NCBI GenBank assembly: GCA_022601195.1
Contig: JAHZIX010000050.1
Coordinates: 1-64,000 of the forward strand
From: Deltaproteobacteria bacterium
Lineage (GTDB): Bacteria; Acidobacteriota; Thermoanaerobaculia; Multivoradales; JAHZIX01
Direction of reading: 5' to 3'
DNA: 64,000 nucleotides
The translations under genes were made by a program, and so were the position numbers. Of the stretch, positions 28,229 through 36,263 are shown piece by piece (positions within the stretch are counted from its first letter, which is position 1; each line of letters opens with the position of its first letter). The notes below the pieces were generated by a model. That model saw only the letters and a list, made by a program, of their open reading frames with translations. It was not told the DNA's origin and did no database searches.

Positions 28229-28412
28229 CTCTGCGACCGAAACCTTTACTGCACAGAAAGACTAGAACCACTTGCGATTCAGGACGTTCGGAGGCCCTAC
28301 TTTGGCTATGGGCACGGCTCAAAAGGTGCCGTGCTGACACACACCAGCTTCGTGATTCCCCATAAATTGAATCACTGCCTCGCTACACACCTAACCACTG
28401 AAAGGAATCAGT

Positions 28413-28655
28413 ATGCTTGAGAGATTCAAATGGCCAGCGATTTCATTGTCGGCAGTCCTAGCCCTGATGTTCGCAGTTCTCTCAGTGCCTGCCTCGGGCG
28501 GCACCTGCCCCTGCGAAGGTACCTTGTTTGAGTACTTCAACCTACAGGATGAGCAAACCGGCTCCAAGGTAGTTTGCCCCGGGTTTCCAGATCAACACGA
28601 CGGCGTTCCAAGCAGAATTTTTACGACTTCGACTATCGAGTGTCCCTGCCCTTAG
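28413..28655 (+). CDS. Small predicted secreted protein
   Basis: 80 aa, N-terminal hydrophobic signal (LSAVLALMFAVLSVPASGGTCPC), Cys-containing mature part. Confidence 0.45.
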   Translation: MLERFKWPAISLSAVLALMFAVLSVPASGGTCPCEGTLFEYFNLQDEQTGSKVVCPGFPDQHDGVPSRIFTTSTIECPCP

Positions 28656-29311
28656 ATGCTGGCCATGGTCCCTTCGTCGACCTGGCCCTCGGGCTGGTAA
28701 TCGACGCCCGAGGCAATCCCTTGGCCCTCGACACCCGGGACGGCGTGTCGAGGGCCTGGATTGCCGCCACCTGGTTCCCACCGTTTCTCCTCTAGGAATA
28801 GATCGAATCAATCTTTGGACAAGTGAAGGCGACCTCCAGAGGACCATCGAAATTGCCCCTGATGCCGAAATTCTCAAGGGCTTCTTCCATGGCAAGCGGC
28901 TATCGATCATCAGGTCGAAGTACGACACTGGAATGACGTTTGAGGCTGCCCTCAGGGAACTACGATCCCCCGACTACAGAGCTGAAAAGGGACCGGGGTG
29001 AGCGACCGCGCTTGCCGGTTCGGACATCGAACTGTCCCGACACCTCGAAAGGCCCCGGGCTAGAATTAGGTGAAGCACTTGGTTCCTCCGCAGAACCCGT
29101 AGTTCCAGGCGCAAGTGCTGCGCGCTGAGCTGAGCTGCCGCGCGTTATTCAAACTTCGACATCGTCAGGAGAACGACCTCGCGGAAATCAAAGCCGTCCT
29201 TCGCCGGGGCAGACATCGAGTGCAACCTCGTCTACGAAATCTTGAAGCGGGAGGACTGACCTTCCCCCGAAAAAGTGGACAGTTTCGTTAGGCGGCTAGA
29301 GCTGCGGCTCC

Positions 29312-29419
29312 CTAAGCCTCTTCGCAGTCAGCCGGGCTCTGAAAACCCAGCCAAGAGTGATGGCGATGCCGGTTGTAAAAGAATTCCATATATTCACCGA
29401 TGGCGGCTCCGACCTCCCG
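29312..29419 (-). pseudogene. Remnant of an IS3-family OrfB C-terminus
   Basis: REVGAAIGEYMEFFYNRHRHHSWLGFQSPADCEEA; nearby CCCCGAAAAAGTGGACAG resembles an IS3-family end. Confidence 0.55.
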
Positions 29420-29434
29420 GGAGTCGGCCGAAGG

Positions 29435-29635
29435 CGTCGCTGGGTCAGAATAGTCAAGGCTCAGGCCAGGCCGCCACAACGTCGTCAGATCGGAGACATC
29501 CTCATCGCCGCTACCGCAGTCTCCCGCCACCTCCCCCTGGTCACCCGCAATCGACGAGACTTCGAACCCCTGGCAACCGCCGTCGGTGGCCGCCTCCAGC
29601 TCGGGGATTGGACTCAACCCAAGGCCCCCTGCTAG
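29435..29635 (+). pseudogene. Remnant of a PIN-domain (VapC-like) toxin C-terminus
   Basis: QIGDILIAATAVSRHLPLVTRNRRDFEPLATAVGGRLQL; N-terminal half replaced by the IS3 remnant. Confidence 0.65.
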
Positions 29636-29742
29636 AAGACTCTGTGATTCCCCCACTTTCCTTTCCCTAAGACTCGACGACTATGACCAAGGACTTACCG
29701 AAGAAGATTTAGCGCTGGACCGCGAAGCGACGATCTGCTCTC

Positions 29743-30009
29743 GTGCTGAGTCTCCTGCGGGGGGAGACTTCGAGCCAAGAAGCCGCCCGTCAGCATGGCC
29801 TCACCGTGGCTGAGATTGAACAGTGGAAAGTGCACTTCTTGTCAGGAGCAGAGAATGCCCTCCGCAGCCGACCGAAGGAAGAGGATGCCTTCAAGAACGA
29901 GCAGATCAAGAAGCTGAAGCAGAAAGTTGGTGAACTCGTTCTGGACATCGAGATCCTGAAGGAGGGGATGAAGGGGCGCCCTTTCGCGCCAAGGATGTCC
30001 GACGAGTGA
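29743..30009 (+). CDS. IS3-family transposase OrfA
   Basis: Helix-turn-helix (SSQEAARQHGLTVAEIEQWK) and coiled-coil KLKQKVGELVLDIEILKEG. Confidence 0.8.
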   Translation: MLSLLRGETSSQEAARQHGLTVAEIEQWKVHFLSGAENALRSRPKEEDAFKNEQIKKLKQKVGELVLDIEILKEGMKGRPFAPRMSDE

Positions 30010-30872
30010 GACAACAGCTACCGGGTACTTCTGAGCGCCGTGTTTGCTCTGTACTCGAGGTGTCTCGTTCGGCGGTGCGACCCCGTCCAGTTCGTTCTGA
30101 GAGAAAGCCCCCGATCGACCCAGTTCTTGTAGAACGGTTCCGCGAAATGATTCATGAGCATCCTACGTTCGGATACCGTCGCATTTGGGCTCTTCTGAAG
30201 TTTTGAGAGGGCCGGAAAGTCAACAGAAAGAAGGTTTGTCGGATTCTCAGGCTGAACGCCTGGATGGTTCACCAGAGACGTACCCGGCCGAAACCCCGGA
30301 TCCAACATAGCCGAAGCCGAGCGGAGAAAAGTGATGAGAGGTGGGCCTTGGATCTCACTCATATTCCCTGCAGAGTGGATGGTTGGGGCCACCTCGTTGC
30401 GACCCTGGACTGCCATGATCGAGAGATCGTCGGCTGGGAGTTTGCATTACGCGGAAGATCCAAAGAAGCCGAACGTGCCCTGGAAGAAGCCTGCCTTCGC
30501 CGCTTCGGCACTCTTCGTCCAACTGGCCGAAAACCTACTGTAAGAAGTGACAATGGCCTGGTCTTCCAGAGTCGTCGCTTTCGAGCGGCCTGTCGCTTCT
30601 ATGGGTTGGAACAGGAGTTCATTACTCCCTACACTCCTCAGCAGAATGGAATGGTGGAACGCTTCTTTCGCAACCTGAAGGAAGAGTGCACCTGGCAGCA
30701 CAACTTTGCCTCGTTTCAAGAAGCGAAATCAGCCATCGCGGAGTGGATTCGCTTGTACAACAACGAACGGCCTCACCAGGCCCTCGGATATCGAAGCCCG
30801 GTCCAATTCAGGGCCGAGAAACATCAACAGGTGGCTTGTCTTGAGGTGAGCACTACAAATCCTCAATATTAG
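30006..30872 (+). pseudogene. IS3-family transposase OrfB interrupted by one in-frame TGA (30204-30206)
   Basis: The two ORFs 30006-30206 and 30264-30872 share a frame; DDE signatures DLTHIP, SDNGLVF, TPQQNGMVERFFRNLKEE. Confidence 0.85.
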
Positions 30873-30929
30873 GCCCGCTTTCGGCGGTAACACCCCGTCA
30901 GCGAGTCTGGAGGGTGAGGTTGCTCTCAT

Positions 30930-30945
30930 GTATCACCGGTGATAC
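30930..30945. promoter_or_regulatory. Perfect 16-bp palindrome GTATCACCGGTGATAC, candidate VapB operator
   Basis: Self-complementary; ends 9 bp before the antitoxin ATG. Confidence 0.6.
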
Positions 30946-30954
30946 CTTGAGCGC

Positions 30955-31191
30955 ATGAAAGACATCACCATCAGAGATCTGCGCAATCATGGCGGCGACG
31001 TGGTTGATCGCGTCCTGGCCGGGGAGTGCCTGACCGTGACTCGGGCGGGCAGACCTGTGGCCGAGTTACGGCCTCTGCCGAAGTCTGGGTTTGATGCTGC
31101 GACGCTTCTAAAGCGATGGCAGAGCCTTCCGACAGTGGATGAGGCAAGTTTCCGTGACGACATCGATGCATTGTTGGACTCCACGGTTTGA
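30955..31191 (+). CDS. VapB-type (Phd/YefM-like) antitoxin
   Basis: MKDITIRDLRNHGGDVVDRVLAGECLTVTRAGRPVAEL; overlaps the toxin start by 4 bp. Confidence 0.85.
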   Translation: MKDITIRDLRNHGGDVVDRVLAGECLTVTRAGRPVAELRPLPKSGFDAATLLKRWQSLPTVDEASFRDDIDALLDSTV

Positions 31192-31595
31192 ATGCCACGG
31201 GAATCCTCGACACAAACACGGTGATTCTTTTGCCGCGATTCGGCGACCCCTCTGTGCTGCCAAGGATTCCAACAATCACAGCGATCACGCTGGCGGAGCT
31301 ATCCGTGGGGCCGTTGGTGGCTATCTCGGCTTCGGAGAGGGCGGCCCGCCAGGCATACCTTCAGCAGGCCGAGGCTGACTTTGAGCCCCTTCCCTTCGAT
31401 GCGGCGGCAGCTCGAGCGTTCGGTGAAGTTGCGGCAGATATCCGATCTTTAGGCCGCAAGACGAAAGCTCGTTCGTATGATGCATTGATTGCAGCCATCG
31501 CCATCTCGAACCGTCTCCCGCTGTATACAGTCAATCCTTCCGATTTTGTTGGCATCAACAGGCTTGAGCTCGTGGCAATCGAGCATCCCGGCTAA
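31188..31595 (+). CDS. VapC-type PIN-domain toxin
   Basis: GILDTNTVILL ... ITLAELSVGP ... YDALIAAIAISNRLPLYTVNPSDF, typical PIN acidic residues. Confidence 0.88.
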   Translation: MNATGILDTNTVILLPRFGDPSVLPRIPTITAITLAELSVGPLVAISASERAARQAYLQQAEADFEPLPFDAAAARAFGEVAADIRSLGRKTKARSYDALIAAIAISNRLPLYTVNPSDFVGINRLELVAIEHPG

Positions 31596-31781
31596 GGGGA
31601 ACTACCCGTCGCCTAACCAACACCTGAGATCGGACAGGGGAGAGCGTTATCTACGGGAGAACCCAACTCCACAAGCGTGGCATCATCTATCACTTTGACT
31701 GGTCGTTCACGGATCTTCCGTGGGAACCGCTACAATAAACAGAATCCGGCAAGCACCAATCACAAAGGAAAGGGTATAAAG

Positions 31782-32471
31782 ATGAAAAGGTATGCAGCAG
31801 AGCTCGTTGGTACTTTCTGGCTGGTTCTTGGCGGATGTGGCAGCGCCGTGATTTCGGCAGCGTTTCCGGAACTTGGTATAGGACTCCTGGGCGTGTCCTT
31901 TGCCTTTGGTCTAACGGTGCTCACCATGGCCTACGCGATCGGCCATATTTCCGGCTGTCACCTCAACCCAGCTGTTTCCGTCGGGCTTTGGGCTGGAGGG
32001 CGATTTCCTGCGAAGGATCTCTTTCCTTATATCGTGGCTTAAGTGCTTGGCGGTATCGTGGCTGGGGGCGTCCTTTATTTGATTGCCACTGGAAAAGCTG
32101 GCTTTGACGTTGCCGGCGGCTTCGCCTCAAACGGCTACGGTGCGCACTCCCCTGGGGGCTACTCCATGCAGGCTGCGCTTCTCACCGAGATCGTCATGAC
32201 CATGATGTTTGTTCTCATCATCCTGGGGGCCACGGACAAGCGAGCGCCGGCCGGATTCGCCCCCATCGCCATCGGTTTGGGCCTCACCTTGATCCATCTG
32301 ATCAGTATTCCGGTCACCAACACCTCTGTGAATCCCGCCCGCAGCACAGGAGTGGCGCTCTTCGTGGGAGACTGGGCGATCGCGCAACTGTGGCTCTTCT
32401 GGGTGGCGCCCCTGGTCGGCGGTGCTCTCGGGGCAGTCGTTTATCGTTTCATAGGCAATTCTGACGACTGA
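31782..32471 (+). pseudogene. aqpZ: Aquaporin (AqpZ-like) with one in-frame TAA (32040-32042)
   Basis: [23 protein letters not shown]...HLNPAVS...YIVA[13 protein letters not shown]...[11 protein letters not shown]; both halves in the same frame; both NPA motifs present. Confidence 0.88.
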
Positions 32472-32622
32472 AGGGTCTAGGCCTAACGCTTCAGCTGCAG
32501 CGGACGGGCTGAAGCCCGCCGCTGAGCCTGGCGATATGCGGCACCAGCCCAGCTCAGGCACAACTAGAATAGGAAGACCTGAGCCTGCTGTACTCATTGA
32601 AAAGCCGGTTCTTTCCGCCGGA
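32419..32622. repeat. 204-bp direct repeat, copy 1 (aqpZ 3' end, attC-like hairpin, downstream sequence)
   Basis: Near-identical, same-length match to 34147-34350. Confidence 0.9.
32481..32540 (+). other. attC-like site after aqpZ
   Basis: GCCTAACGCTTCAGCTG + hairpin CAGCGGACGGGCTGAAGCCCGCCGCTG + GCGATATGC (R' differs from GTTATGC). Confidence 0.5.
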
Positions 32623-33290
32623 GCTAAGCCAAGCCAGCCGGTCTGGCGAGGCGAAGGTGATTTCTGAGTGCCTTTCTCGCACTTCAGTGGTGGTCACCGG
32701 GGCAGACTTGGGAAAAATGGTATCAAAAATAAGAGTCACTAGGCTTGACGGATCACCCACTAGCCTAGAGCAAAGAACTATTCGCTCCTGCGTTGATATC
32801 GGACTCGCAATACTCTCATCTATTTCACAAAAAGTGGCTATTTCAAATGCCAAGCAGGAAGAACATCTTACGGCTGGTTGGCTTGAGCGGTTTGACTACA
32901 TTGCACCCAGTTTTCCACTCTGGAACGGCTTAGTCACCACTAGTGGTTTTGCTTGGGTTTGGGGCGAACTCTAGGTGGTACTCCTAGACAAGAGAAAGAG
33001 GGCAATTCAGGATTTCATTACAGGAACAGTAGGTATCAACCGAGAATACGCAGAACAAGACGCTCAGGCATCACAAGGTGCTGCGCAGTGCGCCCTTAAC
33101 TAAACGATACATGGGAGCAACTTGAGACCCTTCGATAGGCCTTGAAATCCGGACACTAAGAATCCAGGTGACTCCCCTACCAATTGCTGAGCCAGGAGAA
33201 GAATCCTCGCTCTCAAGAGCCTTGAGCCACCCAAGCGGATCAAACTTTCGAACTGAGACGATAGAATTACAATCAACTAAGGAGTGAGGT

Positions 33291-33569
33291 ATGAATAGAA
33301 GCGTTACGACATTTGCTGCGACCGTGATGGCCCTGACCCTTGGCTTCCAGGCCGAGGTAATAAGCAACATCGATTTCCCCATCACGCCGGAATGGGCAAG
33401 GACGAACTACGGAGTCTACGACAACTGTATGAACGAGTGCTTGGGCCAGCCTGGGGCAGACTTCATTCAGTGCGACATCGACTGCATTGAATCCGACAGG
33501 AATCCCCCACCCCCCACTGGAAGCGGAGGAAGTGGTGGAGGCAGTGGAAGCGGAGGCGAGGGCGAGTAG
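33291..33569 (+). CDS. Small predicted secreted Cys-motif peptide with Gly/Ser-rich tail
   Basis: Hydrophobic N-terminus; CMNEC...CDIDC (two CX3C motifs); PPPPTGSGGSGGGSGSGGEGE tail. Confidence 0.5.
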   Translation: MNRSVTTFAATVMALTLGFQAEVISNIDFPITPEWARTNYGVYDNCMNECLGQPGADFIQCDIDCIESDRNPPPPTGSGGSGGGSGSGGEGE

Positions 33570-33589
33570 GGAGCCGTTAGCGCCACGAT

Positions 33590-33692
33590 ATCCGCATATC
33601 CTATTCTAAAGACTTGAAGGAGGACGACTTGGAGCGCAAGAAGCGAACAGCATACTGCTGTCTAGGCGTCATTCGTGACCCTGAAACTGAGG
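33590..33692 (+). repeat. Copy C of the dispersed attI-like repeat (3' part only)
   Basis: CATATCCTAT...GACTTGAAGG...CTGTCTAGGCGTCATTCGTGACCCTGAAACTGAGG aligns to copies A and B. Confidence 0.65.
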
Positions 33693-33702
33693 TCGGGAAA
33701 GT

Positions 33703-34062
33703 ATGGTCTGGACACCAATTACTCTCGTAGAACTACGGTTGCTTGTCATGGAGGAGCTCGCCGAATGTTCAGACGAACAACGGACCTTTTTCGATAGCGT
33801 GCGAGTTCCGCCTACTAAGTGGTCCCAGTCTCCGTGGGGTGACGAGGGCAATGGCTTCTGGGTCGTGGCACTGCATCAGAAAAACGTACTGTGGTACAAC
33901 GATATTGAAGGAGGATTCAACGTTTCAGAATTCCGAGCCCATGGGACCATTCCTGATGCTGGCTACTGGTGTAACCAGGACCCGCTAAAGTGGGCCCTGC
34001 AACGTTTGCAAGGTGAACCCGGTCCATCTGTTGGTCAACCAGAACCCCTATCAACACCGTAA
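33703..34062 (+). CDS. Hypothetical cassette-borne protein
   Basis: 119 aa; preceded directly by repeat copy C, followed by an attC site. Confidence 0.6.
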   Translation: MVWTPITLVELRLLVMEELAECSDEQRTFFDSVRVPPTKWSQSPWGDEGNGFWVVALHQKNVLWYNDIEGGFNVSEFRAHGTIPDAGYWCNQDPLKWALQRLQGEPGPSVGQPEPLSTP

Positions 34063-34065
34063 GCA

Positions 34066-34150
34066 CCGCCCAACAAGCGGTTGCAGCTGTGGCCGGCAGG
34101 CGCCCATGGCGAGAGCGGACTTGATTGGCGGCGCAGCTGAACCGCAGCGG
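34066..34150 (+). other. attC site whose R' side is replaced by aqpZ sequence
   Basis: GCGGTTGCAGCTG vs reverse complement of CAGCTGAACCGC: pairs with one extra base, as in attC; CGCCCAAC R'' present; junction GCG-GTGCTC enters the aqpZ tail. Confidence 0.65.
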
Positions 34151-34350
34151 TGCTCTCGGGGCAGTCGTTTATCGTTTCATAGGCAATTCTGACGACTGAA
34201 GGGTCTAGGCCTAACGCTCCAGCTGCAGCGGACGGGCTGAGGCCCGCCGCTGAGCAGGGCGATATGGGGCGCTCGCCCACCTCGGGGCCAACTAGAATAG
34301 GAAAACATGAGCCTACTGTGCTCCCTGAAAAACCGATTCTTTCCGCCGGA
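34147..34350. repeat. 204-bp direct repeat, copy 2 (orphan aqpZ tail plus attC-like hairpin)
   Basis: See copy 1. Confidence 0.9.
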
Positions 34351-34465
34351 AAAAAACTATTCGACATCGGCCAACCGACCGAGAAGTTTCGAAGCCGGTG
34401 AGTCCCCCGGGCTCCAAAGATCATCACCCGATTTCCGCAGTCATAACATTGGAGTCGTTATCTCG

Positions 34466-35959
34466 ATGTGGCGCACCTGGCTGACTCTTGCAGCTGCCTG
34501 GCTCCTACCGCTTGCGGCCTGGTCCCAGGAGCTGCCCTTTCCATTTGTCCAGGAGACTGTATTCAGTGGGCTCGACCAGCCGACCGTGGTTCGGTTCGCC
34601 CAAGATGGAACAGTCTTTGTCGCTCAGAAGGACGGCTTGGTACTGAAGTTCGAAAGTCTCGACGACCCCGACTCCGAAATCGTCATCGACCTGACAGCGG
34701 AGGTGAACTCGTACTGGGATCGCGGTCTGCTCGGGCTGGCGATCCACCCGGATTTTCCGGTTACTGCCAGCGTTTTCGCTTTCTACACCTACGACGCGCC
34801 TCCCGGCGGCACCGCACCGGTGTGGAATGACCAATGCCCGAGTCCCCCCGGCGGGCACGTCGACGGTTGCGTGGTCAGCGCTCGTTTGTCGCGTTTTGAT
34901 TTGACCGGAAAGGAAGGTGGCACCGAGCAGGTGCTGATCCAGGACGGTTGGTGCCAGCAGTTTCCGAGCCATTCCGTTGGCACCCTCGCCTTCGGCAGCG
35001 ACGGCGCCCTCTACGCCAGCGCTGGAGACGGCGCCAACTTCCGGCCGGCCAATGGCGAGTTCGAGGGCGTCGACTTTGGCCAACTGGGAGGCAGTCTCTC
35101 CGCAACGCCGACGCCGGAGAATCCCTGCGGCGATCCACCTGTTGCCATAGGCGGAGACCAGGTCCTACCGGACGCGGAGGGTGGCGCTCTGCGCAGTCAG
35201 GACTTGCTCACGCCGGGGGATCCGGTCAGCTTCGACGGTACGATCCTGCGCATCGATCCGCAGACCGGAGCAGCCCTGCCGGATAACCCGCTGTTCGGCG
35301 GTGCAACCCTCGAAGACGACCGGGTGATTGCCTACGGCTTGAGAAATCCTTTTCGGTTCCAAATCCATCCGCAGACCGGCGAGGTCTGGATCGGAGATGT
35401 CGGCTGGAACGGTTGGGAGGAGATCAACCGAATCGTCGATCCTACCGACTCTCTGGTGGAGAACTTCGGCTGGCCTTGCTATGAAGGCGGCGCCAGGCAA
35501 CCGAAGTACGATGCGGTAGACCTGACCCTGTGCGAGGCCCTCTACGACGTGCCCGGCTCTGTGCAGCCCCCCTACTTCGCCTATCCGCGGGACGCCGCAC
35601 CTGACCCGGATCGATGCGGCTCCGGCGCCAACGCGGCCATTTCCGGCATTGCCATCTACCAGAAGGGAGCCTATCCACCGCAATACGAAGGCGCCCTCTT
35701 CTTCGCCGATTTTTCCAACTCCTGCATCTGGGCCATGCTCGCTGACACCGAGGGCCTGCCAGATCCAACCACCATCGTCACCCTGGTCGCCGGCTCGGTC
35801 CTACCCGTTCACCTGGAGATCGGCCCCCAGGGGGATCTCTTCTATGTCGACATCAGCGCCGGAGAAGTTCGCCGAGTGAAGGTCGACCCCAGCGCCTTGT
35901 TTGGGGACGGATTCGAAAGCGGCGACACCTCGGCCTGGTCGGCTGTCGTGCCGGAGTAG
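34466..35959 (+). CDS. PQQ-dependent sugar dehydrogenase family protein (secreted) with C-terminal GDGFESGDTSAWS motif
   Basis: Start trimmed to MWRTWLTLAAAWLLPLAAWSQ; GLDQPTVVRFAQDGTVFVAQKDGLVLKF, DRGLLGLAIHPDF, YGLRNPFRFQIHPQTGEVWIGDVG. Confidence 0.88.
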   Translation: MWRTWLTLAAAWLLPLAAWSQELPFPFVQETVFSGLDQPTVVRFAQDGTVFVAQKDGLVLKFESLDDPDSEIVIDLTAEVNSYWDRGLLGLAIHPDFPVTASVFAFYTYDAPPGGTAPVWNDQCPSPPGGHVDGCVVSARLSRFDLTGKEGGTEQVLIQDGWCQQFPSHSVGTLAFGSDGALYASAGDGANFRPANGEFEGVDFGQLGGSLSATPTPENPCGDPPVAIGGDQVLPDAEGGALRSQDLLTPGDPVSFDGTILRIDPQTGAALPDNPLFGGATLEDDRVIAYGLRNPFRFQIHPQTGEVWIGDVGWNGWEEINRIVDPTDSLVENFGWPCYEGGARQPKYDAVDLTLCEALYDVPGSVQPPYFAYPRDAAPDPDRCGSGANAAISGIAIYQKGAYPPQYEGALFFADFSNSCIWAMLADTEGLPDPTTIVTLVAGSVLPVHLEIGPQGDLFYVDISAGEVRRVKVDPSALFGDGFESGDTSAWSAVVPE

Positions 35960-35964
35960 AACGC

Positions 35965-36040
35965 GGCGAATGGCAGTGGCACTGGCGAATGGCAGTGGCA
36001 CTGGCGAATGGCAGTGGCACTGGCGAATGGCAGTGGCACT
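35965..36040. repeat. Four perfect 19-bp tandem repeats (GGCGAATGGCAGTGGCACT)
   Basis: Counted directly from the sequence, then a degenerate tail. Confidence 0.95.
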
Positions 36041-36263
36041 GGCGATGGGAATGGCGATGTCAGTGCCTTGCCAAAAGGGAGCTGCTCGCCGAGCTCTTGG
36101 ATCTTCGATGCCCCATCAAGTCTCTTCTCTCGCGGGTGATACCCCACGAAGCCTTTAAGGCCTGCCCTCGCTCGATCGTTGCAATCCCTACCTGGCGCCC
36201 CATAGACTGAGAGCTCACTCAGATTTGTGAAACCGTAATCATCTCAGTACGCCAGGAGGATCG

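Noticed and set aside
31609-31655. Possible attC after vapC (GCCTAACCAACACC...GAGCGTTATCT)
   Set aside because: Core-like ends but no internal complementary arms visible.
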